A stretch of 21,586 bases of DNA from positions 1-21,586 of IMG/VR virus record IMGVR_UViG_3300032083_002862, one strand, 5' to 3'. This stretch comes from a virus. This document shows, one piece after another, positions 14,114 to 21,586 of the stretch; the first letter of the stretch is position 1; every line of letters starts with the position of its first letter. The position numbers and the translations under genes are program-made. Under the pieces are notes generated by a model. It was not told the DNA's origin, did no database searches, and was given only the letters and a program-made list of their open reading frames with translations.

Positions 14114-14127
14114 GCTCCCCTAGGAGC
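14114..14127 (-). promoter_or_regulatory. Hairpin holding the SD of the second tube gene
   Basis: In the mRNA GCUCC-UAGG-GGAGC forms a 5-bp G/C-rich stem. Its 5' arm is made of the last codons of the first tube gene, its loop contains that gene's UAG stop, and its 3' arm is the GGAG that serves the ATG at 14109. Ribosomes ending on the first gene would open it, coupling the two genes. Confidence 0.5.
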
Positions 14128-14671
14128 TAGTGGGAACAAATTGGTCTGGGCCTGTGTTAACACAAGTAGCCCAATCGTAACGGAAAGTCATTTCAACTGT
14201 TCTCAAGTCGTCCGAGGAATAATCTAGATCGCCATATTTAGCAGATTTAATGAAAGAATTATTGAGTGTCCATATTTCTATAGGTACTCCACTTGCACTT
14301 AAGATAGAAATAACCACATCTCCCACAGCCCCGGTGGACTTTGTCTTAGAGAGAGTTGACTTATCACTGGCATTAGCAGGAGGTCTGCCGGGTATTACAT
14401 ACCCAGAATCAATAATTAATTGATTTGTCAATTGAACAGCATCAACAGAAATTGGATCAACCAAAGTCAAAGACACCTCGTTCCATGAAACACGCCCAGG
14501 AAAATAATATTTATTATCCAAATGATTGTGCTCTACTTCTGAGACATCAAAAGCAGGTGTGGTCACTGTTTTTGCCCACCAGAGAACAGAGTTTTCTCCC
14601 AAGCCTGTAATTTCTACTTGGAACCTAAAGTTTCTTTTAGGTTCTACATCGTTTGTTGACCAAAATGCCAT
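14120..14671 (-). CDS. Tail tube protein paralogue 1 (gp19-like), 183 aa
   Basis: It begins MAFWSTNDVEPKRNFRFQVEITGL, with LWWAKTVTTPAFDVSEVEHNHL, then YYFPGRVSWNEVSLTLVDP, and ends KSAKYGDLDYSSDDLRTVEMTFRYDWATC plus a 12-residue tail. This is the layout of T4 gp19-like tail tubes, which stack as hexameric rings inside the sheath. It comes directly after the sheath gene as in most contractile-tail phages. GGAG lies 9 nt before the ATG. It is clearly a paralogue of the next gene; the longer C-terminal tail and central loop (PGRPPANASDKSTLSK) are the main differences. Confidence 0.85.
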   Translation of the reverse strand: MAFWSTNDVEPKRNFRFQVEITGLGENSVLWWAKTVTTPAFDVSEVEHNHLDNKYYFPGRVSWNEVSLTLVDPISVDAVQLTNQLIIDSGYVIPGRPPANASDKSTLSKTKSTGAVGDVVISILSASGVPIEIWTLNNSFIKSAKYGDLDYSSDDLRTVEMTFRYDWATCVNTGPDQFVPTSS

Positions 14672-14704
14672 TGTTATTTTCTCCTATAATCTTTAATAAC
14701 TAGT

Positions 14705-17700
14705 TTAGAATTCAATTCCGGAACGGGTAATTGAGAAATCGATAGCAATAAACTCTATTGCCTTTGCTGGTTTAATGAAAACCTTAGCATACATAATGTT
14801 GCGATCCTGGTAATCAGGAGTGGTTGTTGTCTCATCAAGAACAAGCTTGTACTCTGAAATACCGAATCTTGACTTAGCATCCGCAAGGATTGGGTTTGCT
14901 GACGCTTTGAATCGGTTCCAAGTAGCATTTACATTCTGATCAAAAAGAACAGTTCTTGCAACTGCACCAACGCGGCTCTTGAGATAAATCATCAAACGAC
15001 GAACGTTGATGCGATCAAGAGCGGAAGGGGTTTGTTGAAGAGTCTTTTGACCGAATACAACTGTTCCTTCACCCGGAAAGTTAGCAATTGGGTTAATATT
15101 AACTTGATAGAGATCATCACGATCTGCTTTGTTAAGATTCTCAGTTGCTTGAGCTACTCTTGGTCCGTTATTTCCACCGAGTCTGCGGATACCACCGCGA
15201 TTAAATCCAGCAGGAGCGAACCAAGGTGCACCAGATGCAGCGTCACTTTGAGCAAGAACTCCAACACCAGCGACAGAAGAAGGCACAACCAATCCAGAAT
15301 CAAGACCACCAAGTCTGACCGGTGGATAGTATGTCGCAGCATAGCTTGAATTATAATCAGCTGTGTTAGCATCTGAGATTACTCCGTTGACTGTAGGAAG
15401 AACTTGTGTTCCACTGTTTTCGTGTGCAGCAAGATAGCCACCATCAAAATCTACTATAGCTAGAGCATCTCCTCTATCGCCGGTATTCTCTATCAATTCT
15501 CTCTGAAGAGATGTATTGGTAAGTCCGGGCATTGAAACAACATCGTATTGAACAATCTCTGAATCTGATACAAGATCAATGACCTTGTTAACAGAGTAAT
15601 AAGCATAAGAACTAGTTTCATTTTTCCCGCTAAGAGCGATTGCACTTGAGAACGGATCAACCAAAGTGATATCAACACCATCAAACCCACCAAAGAATGG
15701 AGCTCTGAATTGTCTAACTTTCTGTGTTTCTAGAAGGTTTTTACTTCCACTGTTTGAAGTAACAGCTGTTTGAGCAGCGTGAGATCCGGAAGAGTAATAA
15801 TACTTACCATTTGTATCTTCAATGATTTCATCTAGAGAGAAAACAAACGCAGTCTCTGTTGAGGTACCATTGCTAGCAAAAATATCCAAACCTGCAGGAA
15901 GAGCACGAACGATATCTTTATAATCTTTTCCTTCAAAGATAGCAGAAGTGTTCGCATCATTATCGCGAGCGTGTCTAACACCAAAGTAATCTTCTTTTCT
16001 ATAGTTTCCACCATTCTTTGTTCCGGTCTCTGTGAGGCGGAATGTTGGGAATTTGTAAGAAGAAGTAACGTTTGATAAGTGGGTGTTAATAAACGCGTTT
16101 GCTGCAGTGTGACCAATCGCAAGTGAGCTAGACTTAGAATCGTCAACAAAAGCGTGAACAGTGTCGTCTGTATCTGTACCAGCAGTTGGAGTGGGTAGAG
16201 CTTGAACAGAACTGCCATCAACTTCAGTACCGTATGTTACAGTCCAATAAGGCCCTGTCTCATCAGCAGTAAAAGTTACTACACCAGCGCCACCTGTCAC
16301 AGCAGAGTAACCGGGAATCTTGTTCAAGAGTACGATAACTCTAGTCGCAGTGAGCGTACTGTTTGTCGCATCAGATTGTTGATTGACATTTGCCGTCTGA
16401 CTAGTAAATGCAGTGTCTGTTGAACCACCAGCATCATTAACAAAGTTGATCACAAAGTCTCCTAATGCTGGATGTGTAATTGTTAGTTTATCACCATTTT
16501 GCATGCCGGCAGTATAAGTAATCGTAGCTGTTGATTTAACACCAGCATTTGTACCATCTCCGTGCAATTGTGGCCCGGTTGATTCTCTTTTAAGAGTAAA
16601 CCCAACTGGACGAGCAGGTCCGTAGAAACCAAACGGAAGAGCAAAAGTATCAGAAAGACCAGCTTTCCAAGCATCAGACATTTCAACATAAACATAGTTA
16701 GAAACATTTGGATAATCACCCTTAAGGATATACTTGTCGTTTGTTTGATCCCAAGTTTGGAATTGAGTACCAATTCTTCTACCGATGAAATCTTCTGAAT
16801 TTTCATTCAAGTTACATCCGGTAAAAGTTTCTTCAATAAGACCGGATTCAAGATTTTGAATTCCAACTGTGAATGTAGAGTCTGGGCTTGTAACTGTTCC
16901 AAGTTTAAGATCTTGAATAACAGCAGCATAATTTCTTTGAAACCACTCTCCATCATGAAGAGATATAAGGCGGAACAATTTGTCTGCATTAAGCAAATCA
17001 TATGAAGCATATCCGCTTGTTGGGTTTGGATTTCTATTGACGAACCAACCAGCCTTAGCCGCTGTTGCTTCTCTTCTCTGGTCTGCCCAGTAAGCAGAAC
17101 CACTAGCCAACGGAAGAAGCACTCCGACTTGCTTTCCAGCACTAGAAGATGTATCTGTTACAATCTCTTTGACATTTGTTTCGTGGCTCTCACCAAGGAA
17201 ATATTTCTCAGTGGTGGCTTGGTTTGTAGAAGTTAATTTCTGTGGGTTACAATTCAAAACATTGCGAATGAAACCGTCTTGGACATTGTCATTCAAGTGA
17301 AAAGTGAATGATTCACTTGTGGCAGGTCCAGTGTGAACTTCAAGCTTGAATGTGTTTGGTTGTCCTGATGTACTATCTGAATTAATCATAACACCAGCAG
17401 AGGCTGTTGTTGTACTTGTTGTTCCAGCGATTGTTCCACTGAGAGCAAGTGCAGCTCCAGATGTATAGATAATAGCAGCCAATGTACCGTTTGCTGCTCC
17501 GGTAGAAGCAGAAGGTGCTACAAAGAGACCGTATGCAAGTTTATTGCTAGCAACTGTTGTACTTACAGCGTGATCTAGAGTCCAACCAGCTTTTACATAA
17601 GAGCCACCTTGCTTAGAAGATGCTTGATCTTCTCCAAGAAGCCTTACGAATGTAACAGGTGAAGTTTCAGATGCAAGCCATGCTTGAGCAGCATAGAGTC

Positions 17701-17947
17701 CGTAAGTTGGAAGTTTTGTGTTTCCATCTCTCCAGATATCTGTTGCGTTGCTTTTGCCACTTTGTGGTCTTCCAAAAACTTCATACAACTCGTTCAAGTT
17801 ATTTATCTTGACGGGCTTCATAGCAGGTCCTGCTATAGATTGTCCAATAATCAAAGCACCGTCATCGGTTACTTCGTTTGGCACTTGGCTTTCATCAACT
17901 TCACGTAGAAGGATGTCAGGTGATATAAAATCAAATTTACTAGGCAT
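14705..17947 (-). CDS. Tail sheath protein, gp18-like, unusually long (1080 aa)
   Basis: The N-terminus (DILLREVDESQVPNEV, GALIIGQSIAGPAMKPVKI, LNELYEVFG) and C-terminus (ALDRINVRRLMIYLKS at about 985, then YAKVFIKPAKAIEFIAIDFS and TRSGIEF) are typical of contractile tail sheaths, whose ends link neighbouring subunits. T4 gp18 has 659 residues; here about 400 more are present. Two Thr/Ser/Gly-rich, beta-type stretches look inserted: about 145-245, and about 470-590 (DKLTITHPALGDFVINF ... GVVTFTADETGPYWTVTYG). These probably decorate the outside of the sheath (inference). GGAG lies 8 nt before the ATG. A 61-base gap precedes the gene, the longest in the operon. Confidence 0.9.
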   Translation of the reverse strand: MPSKFDFISPDILLREVDESQVPNEVTDDGALIIGQSIAGPAMKPVKINNLNELYEVFGRPQSGKSNATDIWRDGNTKLPTYGLYAAQAWLASETSPVTFVRLLGEDQASSKQGGSYVKAGWTLDHAVSTTVASNKLAYGLFVAPSASTGAANGTLAAIIYTSGAALALSGTIAGTTSTTTASAGVMINSDSTSGQPNTFKLEVHTGPATSESFTFHLNDNVQDGFIRNVLNCNPQKLTSTNQATTEKYFLGESHETNVKEIVTDTSSSAGKQVGVLLPLASGSAYWADQRREATAAKAGWFVNRNPNPTSGYASYDLLNADKLFRLISLHDGEWFQRNYAAVIQDLKLGTVTSPDSTFTVGIQNLESGLIEETFTGCNLNENSEDFIGRRIGTQFQTWDQTNDKYILKGDYPNVSNYVYVEMSDAWKAGLSDTFALPFGFYGPARPVGFTLKRESTGPQLHGDGTNAGVKSTATITYTAGMQNGDKLTITHPALGDFVINFVNDAGGSTDTAFTSQTANVNQQSDATNSTLTATRVIVLLNKIPGYSAVTGGAGVVTFTADETGPYWTVTYGTEVDGSSVQALPTPTAGTDTDDTVHAFVDDSKSSSLAIGHTAANAFINTHLSNVTSSYKFPTFRLTETGTKNGGNYRKEDYFGVRHARDNDANTSAIFEGKDYKDIVRALPAGLDIFASNGTSTETAFVFSLDEIIEDTNGKYYYSSGSHAAQTAVTSNSGSKNLLETQKVRQFRAPFFGGFDGVDITLVDPFSSAIALSGKNETSSYAYYSVNKVIDLVSDSEIVQYDVVSMPGLTNTSLQRELIENTGDRGDALAIVDFDGGYLAAHENSGTQVLPTVNGVISDANTADYNSSYAATYYPPVRLGGLDSGLVVPSSVAGVGVLAQSDAASGAPWFAPAGFNRGGIRRLGGNNGPRVAQATENLNKADRDDLYQVNINPIANFPGEGTVVFGQKTLQQTPSALDRINVRRLMIYLKSRVGAVARTVLFDQNVNATWNRFKASANPILADAKSRFGISEYKLVLDETTTTPDYQDRNIMYAKVFIKPAKAIEFIAIDFSITRSGIEF

Positions 17948-18000
17948 TAATAATTCTCCTTAAAACTAATATTCTCATATAAATAGTATGTTTATTTCTC

Positions 18001-18024
18001 AAAAGGAACTATTCTCTATAGTCC
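18001..18024 (-). terminator. Weak terminator-like hairpin before the sheath gene
   Basis: Minus strand GGACTAT-AGAGA-ATAGTTCC pairs with one bulged T and is followed by only four T. It overlaps the stop codon of the sheath-terminator-like gene. It could partly end transcription or only protect the mRNA 3' end. Confidence 0.3.
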
Positions 18025-18842
18025 TTGTCTTTCTTTTTCCATGGAACCTTATCTCCAACGATAACTCGCTCTCTAGAAATCTTAACTTCAACAGCGTTTT
18101 CACGAATTGTTATCTGCGGCTTATCTCTATTAGGCCCTTCCCCAATCAAATAACCAAGCACCTTAATGGACACTTTTGTCTCAAACATTCTCTCGTCTTC
18201 GTTTAAAGAGGTTGTGTTTTTGTTCTCGGAAAAGTCGGACTGAATAAAGGCTTCGTATCTATGTCCATCATATTCAAATAGAAAAGAATTTAATTGACCG
18301 GTTCTCGTGATGAACGGAGTCATTAGATCATTCATTTGTTGTTGATACTCAGTTCTCAGGACAACTGTGTACATAACTGTTACATATGTCGGGATTGGAG
18401 AGGTCATAAATTCGTATACAATTTTTTTATTATCGGACTTTCCGGTATTACGTGAATCTTTACTGGAACGAGCTACGTCGGCATTTGCAAAGTTTCTTGT
18501 CTTTTCTTGTTGTATTCTACGAACTCTCGTTATTGCCCCACCCTTGTAGTCTGAATTTTCAAATAAATGCGCTTGAAATGATCCTTTAAATGACGGATCT
18601 TTTGCAATTGAGTCACGATTAACTGTTATAATAGGCAACTTTATCTTTCCAACGCTATCTCTCAGCTCTTTGTTGTTTTTAACTTGAAAAAGTCGGTCTG
18701 TTCCAAGCCAAATCACGGGAGTTTTCTTAAATCCCTCATTTGTTGTTGTGCTTAGATCTAAATTCTCATTGACATAGCGATATATCCCAAGATCAATTGT
18801 CTCAATTGTTGATGGTTCTAATGTTTCTACTTTATTCGGCAT
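18009..18842 (-). CDS. Tail completion / sheath terminator-like protein, 277 aa
   Basis: The start at 18842 (MPNKVETLEP) is chosen because GGAG lies 6 nt upstream; the frame extends to 18908 only through a TTG without a ribosome site. The centre, TYVTVMYTVVLRTEYQQQMNDLMTPFITRTGQLNSFLFEYDGHRYEAF (about residues 153-200), resembles T4 gp15-type tail completion proteins, which cap the tube and the last sheath ring. In those, a YxxxxxTxYQQQMN helix precedes a Pro-Phe strand. The C-terminus VSIKVLGYLIGEGPNRDKP fits such proteins too. It overlaps the neck-like gene by 11 bases and precedes the sheath, the expected place for a tail terminator. Call is by motif and context. Confidence 0.55.
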   Translation of the reverse strand: MPNKVETLEPSTIETIDLGIYRYVNENLDLSTTTNEGFKKTPVIWLGTDRLFQVKNNKELRDSVGKIKLPIITVNRDSIAKDPSFKGSFQAHLFENSDYKGGAITRVRRIQQEKTRNFANADVARSSKDSRNTGKSDNKKIVYEFMTSPIPTYVTVMYTVVLRTEYQQQMNDLMTPFITRTGQLNSFLFEYDGHRYEAFIQSDFSENKNTTSLNEDERMFETKVSIKVLGYLIGEGPNRDKPQITIRENAVEVKISRERVIVGDKVPWKKKDKDYRE

Positions 18843-19326
18843 TGAATACTCCGTCTCTTGCTCTGATGCACTCGGCTTGAATTTCAAAACGATGCTCAAC
18901 TTGGCCAAATAGCAGTTTTGGCTCTATTAATTTAACTATCTCGTAAAAAACTTCTCCGTATCTTACAAAATCACCTTCTCTAACGAAAAGGTTTTGATCT
19001 TCCGTTAATCTTCTCTTATGAAAGTTAACTTTGATCTTAGTTGCTTTGTCAACAGCAACGTTGTCCATAAAAGAAGTTTCAACTCCTTGAAATTCCACAA
19101 GAGCGTGAACTCTGACCGGCGGAAGGAATGTCTTCTCAACAGCTTCTCCATATAAAGGATGATAGTTTGTTGTTTCAATATCAATCGGAAAATATAAAAC
19201 TTGCTGCCCAACAACTCTCTCAATAATTTCATCATTAACCTGCTTAACGAGATCTCGCTCCTTCTTTCCAAAGAACATTGGAGGTGGTGGAGAGGCCGGC
19301 TTGTCCCATTTGTTATCTTCTGACAT
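18832..19326 (-). CDS. Neck / head-tail connector protein, gp14-like, 164 aa
   Basis: After a Pro-rich N-terminus (KPASPPPPMFFG), residues 27-60 read DLVKQVNDEIIERVVGQQVLYFPIDIETTNYHPLYGEA. This combination, a helix, a short YFPI strand and then LYGEA, is seen in gp14-like neck proteins of T4-type phages. The remainder (HKRRLTEDQNLFVREGDFVRYGEVFYEIVKLIEP) looks like a beta-barrel that binds the connector. The start overlaps the previous gene by 14 bases, with AAGGATGAGA upstream. Position between the upstream large gene and a tail completion-like gene fits. Assignment to gp14 rather than gp13 is uncertain. Confidence 0.5.
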   Translation of the reverse strand: MSEDNKWDKPASPPPPMFFGKKERDLVKQVNDEIIERVVGQQVLYFPIDIETTNYHPLYGEAVEKTFLPPVRVHALVEFQGVETSFMDNVAVDKATKIKVNFHKRRLTEDQNLFVREGDFVRYGEVFYEIVKLIEPKLLFGQVEHRFEIQAECIRARDGVFNAE

Positions 19327-21586
19327 GTATTCTCATCCTTTTTTTGTTTTCGGTGACACTTTGCTGTCCTTTTAATTTATCTGCAACGTATTTTTCAAGT
19401 GCTGCGAGAATTCTTTCGTTCAAATCGTCTATGCTAGCCTTGTTTTTAAGAAAGTAAGCAGTTTTTTGCAAACGCTGAACTGGATAGTCATTATACATGC
19501 TGACACCAGCTTTGAGGTCAATTGTGTCTTGCTCCGCTACTTCCTCTGGTGTTAAATCTTGTGTACTGCCATCATAGGTTATGACAATGCCGGGGTCTTT
19601 TATTTTATCCCAAGTGTCTTGGCTTAATGCTAGTTTACCTGCGAGTTCGTCGCTCTTTGTAACAAGGTTTAAAAAGTCTGCTATGTGTTTATAGGCCGCT
19701 TGTTTCATATTTTCTGGGATCTTTTCTTTAATTTCTTCAATCTCTAGACTGGTGTAGTCTTCAAAAGCGATAAATTCAAGATATTCTCCGCCAAAATAGT
19801 CTGTTTCTCCCATCTCTCGTTCGTCTTCATTCCACCAAGAATCATCGGGGAGGCCAAAATCTCGCATAACATTCTGGACGTTATACCTTTCCGCTTCTAT
19901 GACCCCATACTCTTCTAGTTGGTACTCAATATATTGAATGGCTCCATCTTCATAGTAGTGATCAAAAACATTAAACTTTTGAACAATATCAGGAAGATTT
20001 CTTTCCAACCCGTCCATATAAGCTGTCTCTTCAAAATCGTTTCCATCATAAACTAATTGAATTTGCCACTTGTCTTTATCATTTATTGAAACAAAAACAT
20101 TGTCAGTCTCCGGAAGACCGTAGTAGTCCGGAAAATAACTATCAGCAGCATCAACTACAGCGTTTTCAATTTCTGAGCCGTTTGTGCCTTCTTCCGGAAT
20201 GTTCATATAAAAAGTTACAAGCATTTTCCATTGGTAGTATGGCTCACCATCATAGTCTTCTTCTACATCCCAATTGAATGAGATAAAGCCGCCCATGTGG
20301 TCATCAAAAATTTCATTCAACCTTTGTCTCATGACCTCAGCGCCGTTCTGTCCGATTGTGCCCATTAGTGCTTCTTCTACGTCTGGTTCATATCTAACAG
20401 CACTACCTTGAAGCACAAGATCTCTAGAATACTTGCGGAACAACATCGGTAAAGTTTGTGCGACAGAATAGCCTGTGTCTTGATAGCTTCCGCCGTATCT
20501 TGTAAACTTAGACAAAAAGATTGTTGGCTTGCCCAAGTCTTCTGAACCTTGCTTGATGATCTCTTTAATTTGCTTTTCTTGTGCTGTGGAGATCTTATCG
20601 TTTACAGCATTAACAAAGCCTGGATATTGTGGTCCGTAAATCTTTCCTTGAGAGACAGCAAGTCTAATTGGTTCAGAATTTTCGTCTTTATGAAAAGCAA
20701 CGTTTTTTATTCTAATCCTGGAGGTGGGAACTAGTTCTCCGGCATCTGGTCGTTTTTTGTCATAAAAAATTTCTTCATCATTCATGCTATCTAGAGACTC
20801 TTGTGTGGGCGGAAACATTTTAAAGTCTTTTGCTGGTATTACATAAGCAATCATTCCGTTCCCATAGGCTTCTGAGAGGGCACATTTGTTATATTGATCA
20901 AACCTGTCATCTCCTTTCTCACTTGGAAGAGAATGGCATGACTGAATTCCTTGATGATCTGACATTCTAAACACATCAATGGGATGCCGAGAATAAATAA
21001 CATAGTTTTGCACCAAATACTTGTCGATGTTATTCATTAAGTCTTCCATGGAGTCGTTAACATAAGTTGAATAGTTCTCAAAAGACTCAAAATTAATGTT
21101 TTTTGATTTAAAAAACTTGCTCAAATCCGCAGCCATTTTTTGATCTCCCACGTCTCCGACCCAGTAATTTTGTGCATCAAAAAATTTGTAAGCGGTGCGA
21201 TATTCATTGGCTGTCATTTTTGCTTTAATTCCTATGGGAGCATCATACTTGGCATCTTTTTGTTCTATATTGTCAAAATATCTTTTTACTGAAGTTGTAA
21301 TTTGATCCCCTGCTGCTGTAGCTAATTTAACTCTGGTACTTTTAACAAAGTTAACAATACCAGCCAGAACTTTTGGTAGGTTTAGGGTCACACTTTTTCT
21401 AGAGATTCCCGGCTCTCCTTTGCCTGAAATAAAGTGCGTTACTTTTGTCTTTGTGCACAGAATCTTTCCATCTTTGGGAGAAGCAACATCCCATCCAAAT
21501 TTTTTAAGAGCCTTCATTGTAACACCGAACGAAGTGGTCTCGGACATAGAGGTAAACGGTTCAATAATCCTATAAGAGTCTCCAAA
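19313..21586 (-). CDS. Large protein with SRHP...SC motif, unknown function, 5' end probably outside
   Basis: From the ATG at 21547 the product has 744 residues, but that ATG has no ribosome binding site and the frame stays open for 13 more codons to the window edge, so the gene probably begins outside. Residues 182-205, YVIYSRHPIDVFRMSDHQGI followed by QSCHSL, are a motif I associate with large phage proteins of unknown function. It is followed by GMIAYVIPAKD and, about 100 residues later, IYGPQYPGF. The second half is very acidic (EEDYDGEPYYQWK, DEREMGETDYFGGEY). The C-terminus turns basic (NKKRMRIHVRR). It lies upstream of the neck genes and overlaps the first of them by 14 bases, which suggests a late, perhaps virion-associated, protein. 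Confidence 0.6.
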   Translation of the reverse strand, partial: FGDSYRIIEPFTSMSETTSFGVTMKALKKFGWDVASPKDGKILCTKTKVTHFISGKGEPGISRKSVTLNLPKVLAGIVNFVKSTRVKLATAAGDQITTSVKRYFDNIEQKDAKYDAPIGIKAKMTANEYRTAYKFFDAQNYWVGDVGDQKMAADLSKFFKSKNINFESFENYSTYVNDSMEDLMNNIDKYLVQNYVIYSRHPIDVFRMSDHQGIQSCHSLPSEKGDDRFDQYNKCALSEAYGNGMIAYVIPAKDFKMFPPTQESLDSMNDEEIFYDKKRPDAGELVPTSRIRIKNVAFHKDENSEPIRLAVSQGKIYGPQYPGFVNAVNDKISTAQEKQIKEIIKQGSEDLGKPTIFLSKFTRYGGSYQDTGYSVAQTLPMLFRKYSRDLVLQGSAVRYEPDVEEALMGTIGQNGAEVMRQRLNEIFDDHMGGFISFNWDVEEDYDGEPYYQWKMLVTFYMNIPEEGTNGSEIENAVVDAADSYFPDYYGLPETDNVFVSINDKDKWQIQLVYDGNDFEETAYMDGLERNLPDIVQKFNVFDHYYEDGAIQYIEYQLEEYGVIEAERYNVQNVMRDFGLPDDSWWNEDEREMGETDYFGGEYLEFIAFEDYTSLEIEEIKEKIPENMKQAAYKHIADFLNLVTKSDELAGKLALSQDTWDKIKDPGIVITYDGSTQDLTPEEVAEQDTIDLKAGVSMYNDYPVQRLQKTAYFLKNKASIDDLNERILAALEKYVADKLKGQQSVTENKKRMRIHVRR

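Noticed and set aside
17973-17982. T4-type late promoter TATAAATA
   Set aside because: It is on the plus strand, against all genes. Another exact match on the minus strand near 13329 lies in the middle of a gene with no gene start behind it. No consistent late promoter pattern appears.
18843-18908. Longer N-terminus (22 residues) for the tail completion-like protein
   Set aside because: It begins with TTG without an SD, inside the neck-like gene; the ATG at 18842 has GGAG at good spacing.
1-21586. tRNA genes, CRISPR arrays, insertion sequences, integrase or attachment sites
   Set aside because: None could be seen; gene-free stretches are short and hold only promoters, leaders and small palindromes.

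Overview
This window is a stretch of an AT-rich (roughly one third G+C by eye) genome of a tailed phage with a contractile tail, distantly T4-like and of the kind often seen in marine samples. Essentially every gene is on the minus strand, so it reads from the right edge to the left. The evidence is a recognisable contractile-tail gene set: sheath, two tail-tube paralogues, tape measure, tube initiator and a gp53-like baseplate protein. No host can be named from the sequence.

Right to middle (21586 to 3960) is the late structural operon. In transcription order it holds: a large protein of unknown function carrying an SRHP...SC motif, which is open at the window edge; a neck-like protein; a sheath-terminator-like protein; an unusually long sheath (1080 aa) with apparent inserted beta-rich domains; two tail-tube paralogues; a four-cysteine gp26-like protein; a small ORF with no convincing start codon; a small conserved protein; the tape measure; a gp48/gp54-like tube initiator; a gp53-like wedge protein; a 1304-aa baseplate/hub-like protein; and a 399-aa virion-like protein. 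Genes are packed with TAATG overlaps or very short gaps. Control elements visible inside the operon are a strong intrinsic terminator just before the tape-measure block, a hairpin holding the Shine-Dalgarno (SD) of the second tube gene, and a T7 run at the end of the gp26-like gene where a +1/-2 ribosomal shift would join it to the start-less ORF.

The middle-left part (3924 to 1946) holds a minimal family-A DNA polymerase (391 aa, no exonuclease domain) overlapping by GTGA with a 268-aa divergent FtsZ/tubulin-like protein. This pair is preceded by a promoter-like site inside the 399-aa gene.

The left end (1942 to 1) is an accessory zone of very small genes: a conserved 85-aa protein, a membrane peptide, a histone-H1-like (Hc1-type) basic protein, a HAD-type phosphatase, an unknown 113-aa protein, a 38-aa lipoprotein-like peptide and the start of one more gene. 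Most are preceded by an almost identical promoter-plus-leader cassette (TTGACA, 16-17 nt, TGT-TATATT, then GGAGG). The cassette is directly repeated and looks like a module for individual expression and shuffling of small genes. One more close match to this promoter points the other way, antisense to the 399-aa structural gene.

No tRNA, CRISPR array, integrase, transposase or lysis gene is visible.
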